DNA from: Casuarius casuarius
Lineage: Eukaryota > Chordata > Aves > Casuariiformes > Casuariidae
Length of the DNA: 64,000 nucleotides
Direction of reading: 5' to 3'
Assembly (NCBI GenBank): GCA_003342895.1
Contig: PTFA01000337.1
Coordinates: forward strand, 434,001-498,000
The notes under the pieces were generated by a model. The model was not told where the DNA came from and made no database searches. It worked only from the letters and a program-made list of their open reading frames with translations. Every line of letters starts with the position of its first letter. The stretch's first letter is position 1. Made by a program: the position numbers and the translations under genes. Shown in pieces: positions 12,067 through 25,975 of the stretch.

Positions 12067-12166
12067 AAAAATCTTTTGTGGACTTGTGATTTTAAGGTTC
12101 CTCTCTCCTGTTGCTTCATGAGTATGTTGTAATATGATAACACCTATTTCACTTTTTTCAATTTTC

Positions 12167-12172
12167 AATAAA
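12167..12172 (+). terminator. ENY2: ENY2 polyadenylation signal, distal (AATAAA)
   Basis: A second canonical AATAAA about 290 bases after the stop codon, followed by T-rich DNA. A third AATAAA occurs at 12242-12247. Which one is used cannot be decided from sequence. Confidence 0.6.
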
Positions 12173-14006
12173 CCATAATTTTGTACAATTTTTTTAACCA
12201 GTCAGTCTGATGAGTGCTTATTTAGGTTTTCCAAAAACTTCAATAAACATGTGTTAAGCAGAAATGCTGGGGAGAGAGGAAGTTGTGAAAAATGGGATAT
12301 GATGTGCCACTGAGCATATCCCATTTAATTTCCCAAGTAGCTAGACAGCATGAAGAATTTAAAGACTACGTAAAGTCAAGTCGTTGGTGGTATTTCTGTT
12401 GGCACTTTAGTGCTAGAAAGTGAGTAGTTCAGTGTCTCAGATTTGTCTTTTAAATATTTATTCAGTAATTCATAGGAGGTTGGTTTCATTAAACAAAAAA
12501 ATGTTCTCCATCTTCCATCAATAATGCTCTCTTCTCCTTTTCCTCTTTAGTTAAAGAGAATCACTGTTTTGATCCGTGACACCTGTTTTCTGGCTTTGCC
12601 CATATTACTGATAACTAAAAAAGACATGGTTCTCTGAGCCCTTTAGAAATTTAAGTGCTACTCAATAATATGGCAGCCTAAGTCTCTCAGACTGATAAAT
12701 CTGAATTCTTATAGCTGGAACTGTAACATCAGCTCAGTCTATAAATAACTGCAAGAATAAACTTGAGTCAATTCATTTTTCATAGTAGCTGAGTCACACA
12801 ATAGTATCTAATTGCTCATTGAGCTTCTGCTTCTCCTATGCTTGATAATGTATTAGACACTTAAAAGTTGACCAAAAATTAAGCATTCTCATTCCAAAGC
12901 CCTTTTCTTCATTCCCATATTCATCAAGTGTATAATTCTTAATAGAGCTTGTTAGAAAAAATGCTCTAAAGACTGGCACTTTTAGATAAAGTAGAGCTAT
13001 TCTTCACTAGTTGCTTAGAAAGACATGCCTGCTCCAGTGGACTTTTTTCTCATTTTCTGACGGTTCATGTGCACTCTTACAAAAGAAATCCACTAGATGG
13101 CATCCCCATCTTAAATTTAAGGAAACATACGGTGGCTATCCCCTTTCTGCAGTCTCAAACTCAAATGTGTTGTGTGATCTGCCTCTTCCCAAGTCAGTTT
13201 TCTAAAAAAATTAATAAGCCTTATGACAGAGCTAAGATTACATTTCAGGTGCTGAGTGTTTACTGTGAAGTCAAACAGCTGGGGCAGCAACTGAGCTGAG
13301 CAAAGTCTCAATTGTCAATTGTAACAGCTGAGAGAAAATGTCAAAGTGACTATCAGAGCACAAGTGTTTTAGTAAATTGTCTGCTAATACTATAAATGAT
13401 TGAGCAGAAGTGAGAGAAGCGAAAGGTTAACAATAAGTGAAAGGTTAAATATTCCACTAGAAAAAAACAGTTTGAACTTGGAAATGCGGATGCTGAATGA
13501 GACAAGATGCAGCTAATCAGGAACATCTCTCTATGCTAGCCAGAGTTTCTGCCCATGCTGGAACTTAGCAGGAGCCAAGATGAGGGGTCTGCTCTATTAT
13601 ATAAATGCTTTTGAGGCCTCATGTTTTAAATCTGCCTTCATGCCAGTTTGAGCATTCTTGCTATAGGTTGTTGGCTCTATGCCATTAAATAATGGTGAAT
13701 GTTGGAAAGAAGAAAAGTGTTTCCTCCATTTAAAGGTCCAGATAGTTGTTATAAAAAACAAAGTTCCATTTGCAGTGAGTATGCTAATTCTGTGTGTAAA
13801 TTGCATAAATGTGTATTTCTGTTATTCTTCCCATTCTGGACTTGATTTACCCAGTGCTAATAATTTATAGAATGTGTTTCTTTGCGTAATCTAGCAGAAT
13901 ATACACTACCTAAGTAATATATTGCAAAGCTGTAAAATATCTTCCATATCTTTATTCTTTTGTTCTTGGACGTCTTTCCTGATGCTCCTCTACATTTTTA
14001 TGTGAC

Positions 14007-14119
14007 TTTGACAAAAAGACTTTATCATATGCACATGACTCCCTTCAGCCACCGATCAAACAAAGTCTTTTTGTCAAATATTTGATCGGTGGCTGAAGGG
14101 AGTCATGTGCATATGATAA
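14007..14119. repeat. Interlocked perfect inverted repeats (hairpin-forming)
   Basis: Bases 14022-14060 and 14081-14119 are perfect reverse complements (39 bp each) around a 20-base loop. The loop contains 14062-14078, itself a perfect 17-base reverse complement of 14007-14023, just 5' of the hairpin. The order is therefore A-B-A'-B'. No open frame, flanking direct repeat or known transposon end was recognised. It may be the scar of replication template switching or a structured element; sequence alone does not decide. Confidence 0.97.
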
Positions 14120-17100
14120 CATGCTCCAGAGCTTCCACTGATTTCCTTCACTGTGGTGGGAAAGAGCCATGCTTAAGATATTCCTAGACCAAACCGTGTA
14201 AGGCTTGTTGTCCAATTAATGAATGTCTGAGATTTCACCTAGAACATGGCAGCTGCTCTAAGTGTTGTGTAGTTCTGCTCTAGAGACCACTTATGTTTGG
14301 CACAGAATGAAGATTGAACACCATAACAAATTTTCAGACAGTTGTGCTGACCAATCTGAACTTAAAGGCTTGACAAATCGTTTTCACATGCTTCTGAAAA
14401 TAAATTGTAATGTTACTACCAGACTACCTTAAAATGGAAGAGCATTCAGAGATCCAGAAGGAACCATAAGCCTTCACTGTACCAAATGTGCATCTCATGT
14501 TAAGATCTTCAAACTTACCATCTTGTATCATTATTTCTCTGCTGAGTTTTTGAGGCAGGCATTGTAAATCAGAACTAATCCCTCAACGTTGGCTGAATGG
14601 CAGAGGCCACACTCCTACTATTAAACAAATATTACTGTAGCACAATATACCCTATTTTGCATGCCTATAAAATAATATGACTAAGTTTTTCATGACATGA
14701 GAACAAGTTGGGTGGCAGAAAACTATTCAATATGATTTTAGTGAGGAAATTTAGCAACTGTTCCAAACTGCCCTGTGAAAATTTGCTGAAAAGAGTTACT
14801 GCCTTCCCAACAGAGGTCAACAACTCTTGTCTCAAAGTGACAAAGGTTGCTGTCTGATATGAACAACTGAGCACAGCANGTTACTGTGGGGAGTTGTGTT
14901 AAACAGATCAGTGGAGCCTCCGTAATGTACCTAAGTGTAAAGCATGTTTGACAACATGCACAGATCCAAATGACACTAGAGTGGATTGGTCAAAGATGTC
15001 CTGATAGATCTTCTAAGAATGACGTTAGGCCTGGGTTGCTATCAGATGGGACTATCAGCAATGGGAGATGGTTTCTTGAGGAAAACCTCCTATTTTTGCT
15101 TTAACTGTAGGTTTTATTCTCAGGTGAATGGGATGGCTTTGTTTTGTAGACTGTTACCTGCATACTCCCAATTTTTCCTAATCTGATTGAGAATTGAAAA
15201 CAATTGGTAACAATCAGGATTCAGCCAGAACAATATTGTTGATGATTTTTTTTTCACTCTGAAAAAGAAGATAATCAGTGTTGTTAAGGTTCCAAACCTC
15301 TTTTCATATGCATATCATTAACTCAAAATTTCAACATTTTCAAAGTCATGAAATGAATCTGTTCCTTACAGGGTTTTGGTAAACAGGGCCAAGGACTAGA
15401 TGGTTAATGTGACAACTTAAGATTGATGTAAATTACATTAGCTGTGGGTGTATGATTTCTTTAGATGGTAGCCATATATACAATCTAGCAGCTAATTCAG
15501 TTTGCTTATTCTGTAGACATGCCTATAATAAATAGATTCTGTTTGTACATTGGCATTGAAATAATGGGTCAGATAACAGCTGGAGTAAATTGGTATATCT
15601 CTGTATGTTCACTAGACTAAATTCTATGTGACAGTAAATTGAATAGTTCTACTGACGTCAATGAAAGACCAATAGAGAAAAGTTAGCTCATCCTCTCCTT
15701 TAGTCAGGCCCTCAGGGCTCTGAAGCACAGTTTGGAAAACAGAAGCATATAATTAATTGAAACTATTTAGATTTTAATTTGTTTGATAATTATTTCCATG
15801 TGAATACTTCTCCATGTTGACATTGTCCAGTTAAAAGAGGTTATAAAGCAGTAACATCACCAAGGAATTGTACTGACATATCAAACTTGCAGTTGCCTGC
15901 CTTCAATAGAACCTTATCATTTTGCCACCATAGGTTTTCCAATTGATTCTATATTTGTCTTGTATTTCTGTTATGTTTTTTTCCTTCTTCATTCACGTTT
16001 TACTGATGTAATTTTTTAGCATGGAGTTTTATCATTTTGAGAACAGCTATGTCTGAAGTCTGTTTGAATGCAGTAAGAATGCATCAGTGCTATTAAAAAT
16101 TTCTTGTTGCTTCTCAGTTCTTCTTTCTGGAGGGTACTTTAGGGTGACAGCTCTGCACTACATCGCCTGTGTCCTCATCTTCTCTTTCATATAATTGAAT
16201 AGAAGTTTAGTTGTAAGGTTTGTGGCACGTGGATAGGTTAGCTCTATCTTACTTATTTTTTGACTGAGTTTTCACTGAAGCAATGAAGAATATCCAATGC
16301 AAAAGCAATGAAAACCTGCAGGCTCTCTTTAATTTACAGTAATAACTATTTGCAATTGAAATCAGAATTGTGTTCTACTTGGCCTATTTTTCTCAGCTCT
16401 TTAGTTTCTAAAAGAAACAGCTGTGGTTGCAGAGCCAAATTTTTTGCTGAAGCTCAAAATGAGGAGAAGTAACTTCCTTTCCTCACAAATAATTGTTACT
16501 TTACTGCTTCAGTATAATGAACAGGTTAATCAGCATTCTGCTTGGAATCAAAGAAAGTCTAATCTTGCTTCAGCATATTTCACATTTACCTTTGTGCTTT
16601 CCATCTGAATAATATTATTCTTAAAATGTTCTTTACATTTACCTTATAACAATTTAAGTGATTTACTAGTAGATCATTAAAAAAAAGTCCCTCTGTGAAA
16701 ACCCAGCTGATTTGTGTTAGCATTACTAGGAAAGAGGCTATCCATTATTTCAATTATTGATCTAGAGGTAAATACCAAGTTGNTTTTGATAAAATCTGTG
16801 GTTGGCACACTCATTGTTGAGTACTGATGAGGGCANAGCAACCTGTCCTGTTCTGTTGGCTGGCTCCATTCAAGTCTCTGTGTACTAACTCAGCTCAGTG
16901 CTCAGAAGGTGAAAGCAACACTAAATTCCTTGGGAAGCAGTGATTCTGAAAATCACGGTGAAAAGCTCATCATCTGTTTCCATATGATCTTTGGATGTAT
17001 TCAAGCAGAGATGAACATAACACTGATCTTATCTTTGTTTACTGTATTGATGAGACTGACCCTCATGATGTTCAATTTGCATTTTTGAAAGGAAGCAGAA

Positions 17101-19009
17101 AAAATGGAGTGGTTACAGAAAGGGGAAAAAAGAATTAGGGCTAGCATTGCTCATTAGGCTGTTTACTGGAAAAAAAAACAGAGAAAATATAGTTGTGGTG
17201 CACCACAAGGTCCACAGAGAGAAAATACTAAACAAAGGGCATTTTAACAGAAAAAGATATGGACCAGTAGATGGAAAAAGAAATCTGACAATTTCAATTT
17301 TTAAAAAATATAGGGTATATAAAAGTACAGCTGCTTAGTCACTGGAACAAACTATAAAGAAACATGGGGCTCCTTCATTTTTCAATGCTTTCCTGAATAC
17401 TGGTGCCTTTCTTGAAGAGCTGCTTTAGCCCACAGTTACTCAAACTTTCTGGATCTGGTCTTTCTGTGTTCCCTGTAGTTGGCAGCAGGAGCTCAGCTTC
17501 TTTCAGCTGAGAAATGAACACCAGCTTAAATACTATGAGTTTACACTTACTCTCCCATCCAGAAGAAACAGAGGTAGCCTCAAAAATTTAAGGTACAAAG
17601 CAATTCACTGGCTTGTGTAAATGTCTTCAGCTTTTCTTCACTCCCCTGTTCTGGCAAAGCTTAGCAGCATCTGAAATGTTATTTTCTAACACTTCTCAGT
17701 ATGAATCCCTCAATGAATCCTAAGGACTGTGCTCCCCATAAAGAGAAATGCTGCTTTCACTAAACACAAGCAGAATTTCTTAGTCTCAGTACAGGTGTAA
17801 TTGAGTGGAATATAATGTCCTAGGAGGCTATGAAGGAAATCTCAGTCGCAGTTCAGCATTACAAAATCTTTTAGTTGTTTGGTTTGAAAAATGCTCCCAT
17901 CTAGCTAACCTGTTGGTTAACTTTTTCATGTGTATTTCATTCTGAGATAAGTTTCTGCCCAAATCCTGTATCAGATTGCTAATATTTGAATAGTTCAGAT
18001 TGCATTTCAAAATACCTGTTTATGCTTTTTTTGCAAGAGGGTGTCTCATTATATAGTCAATGGGTAGAAGAAGACTGTTCTCTTTCCCTCTGTTGAATAA
18101 AGATCAGAAAGAGTATTATCTATGCCTAGTTTTTACCTATTGAATGCTGCAATGATAAAGATGGCTTAAATGCTTCCTCACTGTCATGAAGCAAAAGGGG
18201 AAATTTAATAAAAACCGGAAGATGTATTCCCTGCTCATTTCCTTTCTTTAATTGTTGTGTCCCCTAGCCTACATCTATGAGGTTATGCAGTTGAATTAAA
18301 AAATGGTTGCCCCCCTCCAACCATCCCCCCTCCTCAAGATCTAGATGTCCCAATCCAAATTTAATTGAGGCAGTAAAGTTTGTCCAAAGCTTACATTGNT
18401 TTTAGTGAGATTTTGGGAGCTCAACACTTCCAACATCCACATAAGTGCTCAGGTAAGAACCTGAGCCTTGTTTTGAAGTTTCTGATCGATGAACACAGGT
18501 CTTTCTGCTGAGTTGGTTTGATTTAAAATGGGAAAAGAAAAAGGAAGACTCATGATTTATTTAAGTTTTTTTCTGCTAAATTCTCTTCCTGACTTTAAAA
18601 GAATTTTTGAAAGGAGGTGATTAGATATGACAAAAGGTATGAACTTCCAGTATTTTCATGAAGAAAAATCCCTATTATCACAAACTGCCACTGTTCTGCA
18701 TTATAATGAATCTATTCCAGTGCAAAGTGTAAAATTACCTCTTCCTTACTATTATAGTAAAATATATTTGGTTTCATGTTTTAAAAAAGGAAAAGAAACT
18801 TGCATCTCACCAATAAGTGGACATTTTTCTAACAAATAGTGAAGTATAAAGAAACAAAGAACAGCTTCATGATTCCCACCCCATCCCCCCAAAATAGAAG
18901 GAAAATCTTTTCCTTTCCTTCCTAAATGCTTCCCCCAACAAAATTTCTTTACCTTATCTTTTCATGATATGCAATGTCTCTTCTGTTTATCTAAATGCAA
19001 ATCACTGAA

Positions 19010-19046
19010 ATGCACACACATGCATGCATGCACATACACAAACATA
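19010..19046. repeat. CA/TGCA simple repeat
   Basis: A short run of CA units interrupted by TGCATGCATGCA, in intergenic DNA. Confidence 0.7.
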
Positions 19047-20121
19047 TCCATGTAGCTAACTACTGCTATAAAGCAATGTTCTAGAAACTCAAGTATTTAG
19101 AAGATTTGAATTCAAATGCAAACATTATGCCTAGGATCCATCTTCTATTAATTTGGTGATAGTGCACAGAAGTCTTACTTCCTTAACAAGAAACATATGG
19201 AAGGCTGCACATGTAAGTCAAGGAAAATTACTTAATGGCTATATTAAATACTACATGAGGGAAAGAAAGATTTTCTATGTAGTAATTAAGTGATAAATTG
19301 GCTGTATAAAGAACAGGTCCCATTAACTTCTCCCTAATTTGTAGCTGTAGAATAGGAGAATTGTGAAGAAGACAAAGCCTAAGCTTTCTTTCCATATAAC
19401 AAAGTTAGGGAGTTAATATTTTTCTGACAATTCTAATATTCTTTTCTAGTTTAGTTTATGCATCTGTTTTTATCTATTGCATTTAGCAGTAAAAACTAGA
19501 GCCAATATGGAACATAATCATCTAAAACAGATTTTAAGTGGAGTTTAAATAAACATCCACATTTGTTTTTTAAAAGCTGCTCAACTGCAACTACATGGCA
19601 GTTACAAAAATTCTTAAGAACTGTAACTGTAGATACGTTTATGGATATTGGAGTTCAGTCTATTTACAATTCTGGCATTGTACATGCTGGAGTTACCCTG
19701 TCTGCAGCAAAGTATATGCAGAGGCACCTGCAACTGGCACCTTAAGGAAATTGGGATCTAGACGCAAGAAAGGAATGCTTAAATCCCTGTGAGATCTGAA
19801 TCTTAAGCACACCTAGCATTTATTGATGGGATTGCATTCCTGCCAACATGCAGCAGCAGCAGCCACTGCTTTCTTTAAGATATGGCTGAATGAAGAGGAA
19901 ATAGTTGGGCTAACTTGTGTATAGAGCCTAATAGGTAAACCATGTAGTCAAGATCTAAATACTAGGTAGATGAGTCTGGGTTCTTTGGGCAGGGGCAGGG
20001 GCTCCCCCAAGATGCGAGGAATCCCTCAATTTATATCTTTTGCCTCCTGGTAGAAAGAATAATCTTAGCGATGGGCTACAGGATTTTCTGCCAGGAATCC
20101 CAGCAGAAGCCTGAAGCCTGG

Positions 20122-20192
20122 CTCTGTAGCCTAGTGGTTAGGTCACTCACCTGGTGGGGACAGAGCAACCTGGGCTCAGGTACCTTCTCCCA
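20122..20192 (+). mobile_element. tRNA-like SINE remnant
   Basis: The segment reads TGTAGCCTAGTGGTTAGGTC, an A-box-like tRNA head. A worn B-box-like GGGCTCAGGTACC follows about 35 bases later. It lacks a complete cloverleaf, so it is a degenerate MIR/tRNA-derived SINE head and not a functional tRNA gene. The exact family cannot be named without a repeat library. Confidence 0.55.
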
Positions 20193-22446
20193 GCATGCTT
20201 TCTATCTTTAATATTAACCCATCATCATAAAAATACAAAAACAGCCTAAGAAGAAGGAGCTAATGCTGTCAGCAGGAAGAGGAATGCAGGATCTTTTTCC
20301 CAGGAAATTTCTGAGCATCGAGCTAAAGTCATACATTCTTTATCACCTTAAATTCCTTACAGCACTGAACAAACACACACATCTTTTTCAACCTGAGGGG
20401 AGTATTCTTTTAAGATGACTGGGGTTCTGCCCCCCAAAAGGTCTTGCCAACTGGCCAGGCTCCAGTTTGGAGGTTACTGCCTACTAGAGAGATGCCAAAA
20501 GGAGTCAGAACTCTGGATCGTTCTCAGGGGAGCAACTAAATCTACGAAGTTCTGCAAATGGCCAAACCCCTCCCGCCTGCCCTGAGTTCAGGGAGACTTT
20601 CACACTCACTGCTTCTCTTGGGCAGCTCCTGACCACTATTTCCAAATAAAACAGCTGGCATGTGTGCCTGCATTCTCTGATGTCTGAGTTTACCGTAGTC
20701 CATAAACATCTTCAGGGTTCAGAAGACACAACTGATAATACAATCCAATAATGAGATTATTTTAATTTCAACAAAGTTATATCTTAACAATGTTACGGAG
20801 GTAAAAGAATCTGAATTTGAAATTTAGTCCTGAGAGCTGACTTTTTATATGAAAATACTCTTCTGCCACATTTACATCCTGCTATAAAAGCTTATAAAAT
20901 TTTCAATGACGTGCTAAGGCATGTTGCCTTTTCTTCCACATAGACATAAAAAAACTGGGGGCAAAGAACAAGAATCTAACATATGGTTGGCCATAATAGG
21001 AGTTCCCATAGTAGGAAGAAAAATTCGAGCTTCAGTAGCTGAAGTTTATCACTGCTTTCTCATACAGCCTAACCCCCAAAACAGGGCCAGAGGTGGTTAT
21101 TTAAACTTCCAGGAAAACCAAACCCTCTAAAATTCACTTTTTAATTATGCAGTCACTAAGAGAATANTTACATAAACTCATCATGATACTTTAAGTTCAT
21201 TTTCAGAGCACAACTATTTAAATATTATGATGGTTATGTATAGACAAACTGAGGAGTTAAATTACATAATCAAATTCATTTCTGGTATGGAGACCAAAAT
21301 AGTTCTGAAAACCTTTGCTCACATTGCNGAATTGTCTGAGTAATCTCAGATAAATTTATTTGAATATAAAAAATTCAAATTAGTCACTGTTTGTCAAGTA
21401 AAAGCCAGCTATGTGACCAGAAATCCTATATTTCATAGTGAAGTAAAAATTCCTATTGCATTTTGTAAAAATCATTACTGGGCCTGTCCTCAACTGTAGC
21501 CTAATCATACCTAGCTGACCCCTCCGGACAGTTAACAACTAACCATTGGTCTCTGACAACACAGTCAGTGTAAGAGCCATTTGGGGAGGGACTGGCGGGT
21601 GGAAGAAGGCCTAGCAATATGTCGTATTATTTATGCCTTAATTTCCCAAGCTCGTTAGTAAGCCCAAATGTAGCCTTGGTTTTAACGGAAGGACAATTTC
21701 TTGTGTGTGCTTAAATGTAAGCTTGGAACCAAGAAAAACTGCCTTTCAGCCTGTGGACTGATGGATACAACACAAATCTGGAGTTTTACAGCTTCTTTAT
21801 TCAAATGCCAAGCTTAACCCAAGGTCAAGTCTAACCTAGCCTTAATGATATACCCTGTGACACTACAGGCATGATCTGTAAAATATAATACTGTACTGAT
21901 TTCTGATTTACTTTCGTAAGATACTTCAGGAGTGTTGTAAACCCAACAGTATCTTGAACTTCTCAGTATTTAACTTCTCTAGCTCTAGTGCTAATTTCAG
22001 CTTTAATCTTAGTTAGGAGGAAGTTTCATGTCATCTAGTGATCTGACATAGCTTCACACTTGTCTTTCACCATAGTTTAGGCAGGATGCAACATAAAGGC
22101 TGATCTTAGGCCCTTCTTTATCTAACTAACCCTAACCAGGTGTTTTTATGCTATTATTGAATAGCTTTGCCTTTACTCAATATCAATGAAAAGAGTTTGA
22201 ATCAGTTTGTCCAGCCTAGAAAATGTTAACCTCTAGATCTTTACTGTTAACCACAATACTCTATGAAGTCCTCTCATAATTAAGTTTTTACATTAGAAGA
22301 TTAGAAGGTCCAACGCTTTGGGGGAACCAAAAAAGAAGGCTTTAATATGCAAATTTAATACCCATAATGTCTTCTGACAGTTTTGAATATGATTTCAGAG
22401 TTGTTAAAAGTGAGTTTGTTGAATTTTCCCACAAAGGCCTTTCACT

Positions 22447-22490
22447 GAGGAATTTCTAGAAATTTCCTCTGCAAGGCATGTCAAGCCTTG
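22447..22490. repeat. Two adjacent short hairpin-forming palindromes
   Basis: At 22447-22469, GAGGAA pairs with TTCCTC around a nearly palindromic centre. At 22472-22490, CAAGGC pairs with GCCTTG around a 7-base loop. Short palindromes are expected by chance in long windows; the adjacency is the only notable point. Confidence 0.4.
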
Positions 22491-24234
22491 AAGGGCATTA
22501 GGGTAGGCATTTAAGGTATGGTGGTAGAGGCAGCAAAGGGTACAGCTTCGGCCGTTAGGGAAGATCTTTAATGAGAAAAAAGGTTTTCATGATTATTTGC
22601 CTACTTACTTGGGAAGGAGGACAGATTTTAATACGCACTAGATCTGTACAGATTACCTGAAGGCGCCGAAATGCCACGGACGTTTAAAAAAAGAAAAGTT
22701 GTTGTTGACTCCCCTGGGTTCCTTATGCTTTTCATTTTGAGCTTCTGGGAAGGAACATATTCCTGCAAGAGTTAACCTGATCATTAAGTATCCCATACCT
22801 GCACGAGTATCTACAATGATTGGCCTAAACTTAGGCAAATTCTTTGGGTGATACTTAGATATTGCCAAAAAAGTAGCTGCTCAGGAATACTACAAAGGGA
22901 TAAAAAAAAAATGTAATGATGGAACTGTCCTCTCATCTAGAGTTAAGATAATTGATGATGAATTTTCAAAGAATAAGATATGAATTCTGTAGCAGCAGTA
23001 TAGAAATTGACTTTTGAATTTGACACTAAAAATCTTCAATTTTTCTGTGGTTGACACTATAAAGCTCTACTTTGACCAGAATCAAATAATCAAGATTAAA
23101 ATCTCTTCCAAAAATGTGAATCTTGAGTCACACCACAATTCAAAAATACCATAAATGAGAAAATGTACACTTTGATAAAAAGTTAGCTATTCATAGCTTT
23201 AATGAATGACCGAACGGTGAAAGATGGCATTCATTAAGTAAATGAAGCACATAAAAAGAAAAATTCGTATTAAAAGAGGGATTGGATTCTTTTTATAAAG
23301 AGAATGAAGTTATTAAATGTCTTGCTCAACAGAATGTGAGTTATCAGGGATGGCATCCATCCAGTGTCTGTGGAAAATTAATCTATTAAGGGATGGAAAT
23401 CACTTCAGCTGTATAAAAGTGACACTAGCAATCTTGCAAAGTGTTAGGTGATATGATTGGTACTTTTAATCTCTGATATCTATAAAATAGAAGTATTAAT
23501 TTAAATAAACCTAGTTCCATAAGAACCGTTATTTGTTTACTACAGCTATACTACATTCACCGTGACAATGAAATATATAAGATTTAGAAAAATCTTTTTG
23601 GGAAAACAAACTGATCCAAAGGAATTCTCTTCATTAGAGAGCTAAAGGTTAGTGACATTTTCGAACAGAGAAATACTTATCCCTGAAAAGATTTCTTCTA
23701 GCAATGAAGTTATGTTTATACTATTCCTGAATTTCAAGTTGCATAATTATGCTTTTATGAACATAGTTATTCTTTATTATCAGTCTGTCAGTTTCCTGTT
23801 TTTTTCTCATTAATGCGACAATCACATGTAAATGTGTTGTGCATTTAGGAGCATAGTGTGGGTGGGCCAATCTGGCAGTTTTTATATTAAGTGTGGGTGT
23901 TTATATGCATATTTTAAAATGTTTCATTCTCAGCATGGCTTATTCTCTATTGAGTATATAGACTGTAAGGTTCAAAAACTGAATGTGTTTTCTAAGGAAA
24001 TGCCATTGGCTATCTTCACAAACCCAGCTGTCCCACAGTGCTATGCTCACGGTTTTGCTTTCACGTGTGAGGGCAGATGATTATCATTTTCATTTCTGCT
24101 CCTTTAGACAGAAAGCTATACTGAAAGACATAAATCTTTGCTACATGAATGGTTTTAAAATGGTGCTTAAAATTAAAAACCTTATGGCATATATTGAGTA
24201 TCTTTTACTGAATGCAGTGTCTACATGCATAATG

Positions 24235-24605
24235 GCGTCTGGGCCTGAGGAAGCTGCCAGCTCATCCTGTCCCTGCCCACCCCTCAGGCCTCCCCAACCC
24301 TGCCCAGGCCCAGGCCCCCATTTCAGCCCAGCCCGGGGCCATCTGTCCCACAATGCCACAGCAGTGCTGGCTCCAGCCCCGGCCCTGCCCCTACCCTTGG
24401 CCCTGACCTCTGTCCTGGCCTTGGCCCATCCCCATCCCTGCAGGTGTGCCTGATGCGGGGGCTAGGGCTGGTAGCCCCCGGGTGCTCCACACCCTTGCAG
24501 GTAGTCGGGTGGGCCCTGGTGGCCAGATCCAGCCCTGCTGCCCTCGGGAGCCCCTGGCACTACTGGTGCCCCAGACCCCAGGGAGCTGCTCCCCAGAGGA
24601 TTGTA
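24235..24605. other. Isolated GC-rich block in the intergenic region
   Basis: About 370 bases are very rich in C and G (runs such as CCCAGGCCCAGGCCCCC), with abrupt borders against AT-rich DNA and no CpG-island character. Reading frames through it are low-complexity Pro/Ala/Gly strings on both strands, with no recognised protein. It could be an old GC-rich minisatellite, an unrecognised repeat or an orphan regulatory block. Confidence 0.6.
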
Positions 24606-25107
24606 GAAATGGATTTACAGTGTCTGTCAGCATTTGAGAAGAGGGAGATGAGTGAACCCAATGTGATATCGGTCCCTCCCTAAAAGAGCCATCCTCCTGC
24701 ATCTCTCTCTTCTGTGCCTAAAGTAGCTGTATAGAAAACAGCAACCAGCAGGGAATGGCATCCATGCCTCCCCAAGCAACTCCTGGGTCAACACCTCTCA
24801 TTACTGTGGTGGCTCTCCTAGCAACTAACTCCTCCCTCCACACACAAACACACACAAATGGGCTGGAAGAGGTTTGCGCAAACTGCATGTTTGCGAGGAC
24901 CTCCGTTACCATGGAACCTACCCAGAAGATAGCGGAGGAGCACTTAATTTTGTCTTTCGCCTGCAATGGTAGCTCCCACTCCTAGAATGCTCTTACCACT
25001 CGTCAAGTTCTTCTACTGAAGATGTTCCTCTCTGAATGTAAAATTTAACGCTTACTGGTAAAGGACATGAGTAAAAGTATAGTTACAAGGACTGGTTTAA
25101 AACAGGT

Positions 25108-25182
25108 TCTAGCAGGAATTGAATCCCTACTCTCCCCACTGCCCTAGCCAGTACCCTAGTCACTAGGATACTACATCATTCT
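25108..25182 (-). mobile_element. tRNA-like SINE remnant, minus strand
   Basis: On the minus strand, a tRNA-like A-box region (TATCCTAGTGACTAGGG) is followed by a B-box-like GGGATTCAATTCC. Read on the plus strand it resembles the 3' end of MIR-type repeats (GGAATTGAATCCC ... CCACTAGG-like). It is degenerate and not a tRNA gene. Confidence 0.5.
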
Positions 25183-25975
25183 TCTCCATTGGCCTAATGA
25201 ACCTTGAACTATCCCATGTAAAGGAGAGCATGCACATGAGTTTGAAAGCATTTTGTAGCCTTGCAGCTACTAACCTGAAGGTAGGAAATATAGAGGAAGA
25301 AGGAACTGAACCCATTTATCTTCAAAAGCAAAATCATCCGAATCACCAAAGACTTTGAAGGACAACGGGTGGAATGAGCAATGCTTCCTCCAAAAGTGGA
25401 CTCCTTGCTTCAGTGTTTCCTGACATATTTCCACACTCAGATGGCCTTTAAGGATCCTGTTCTTTAGTACCTGAATTTTCACAAAAATTGTATAATAGCT
25501 GTGATTCCATTTGGTGGCAAGCTAAACGCTGCAGCATTCAACGCTACAGCATCTGGCTTCTTTGATGGAACTGTGTTTGCAATCTGATGGAGCTATTTCA
25601 GTGCAGCATAAAAGCCTTTCCTAACTTCAATGATAAATTCATCTTCCCGATTCAACAGAACACTTTTACAGTTCATGGAATTAAAAAACTGGGAATGTAG
25701 AGGAACGACTTTAATACATTTTTCCCAGACTCAAGAATCTCAAAATATAAATGTGAACTCGGTGTCTACCAGTACCAAGAAGAACTGGTAAAAACGCTCG
25801 GAAAGATGAGCGATATAAAGAAAGACTAATATTTAACATCATTAAATGACAGACCCACATTACTGAAAAATGAGTATCTGACAACCTCATCAACTTTACC
25901 AAAGAACNAAAGGTACTGCCACATGGTAAGTTGAACATCTAAGGAGAACTCTGGCTTACTTCTCTACTTTTCATG

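Noticed and set aside
14007..14119. microRNA precursor or MITE
   Set aside because: A perfect 39-bp stem is unlike animal microRNA precursors, which carry mismatches. No terminal inverted repeat family or target-site duplication was recognised. Kept only as an inverted repeat.
20122..20192. Possible functional tRNA gene
   Set aside because: The A-box is good, but the B-box is degenerate and no complete cloverleaf with acceptor stem can be drawn. It fits a SINE remnant better.
23983..24453. 156-codon plus-strand frame
   Set aside because: Its second half is the low-complexity GC-rich block and the first half resembles nothing known. No splice or promoter support was seen.
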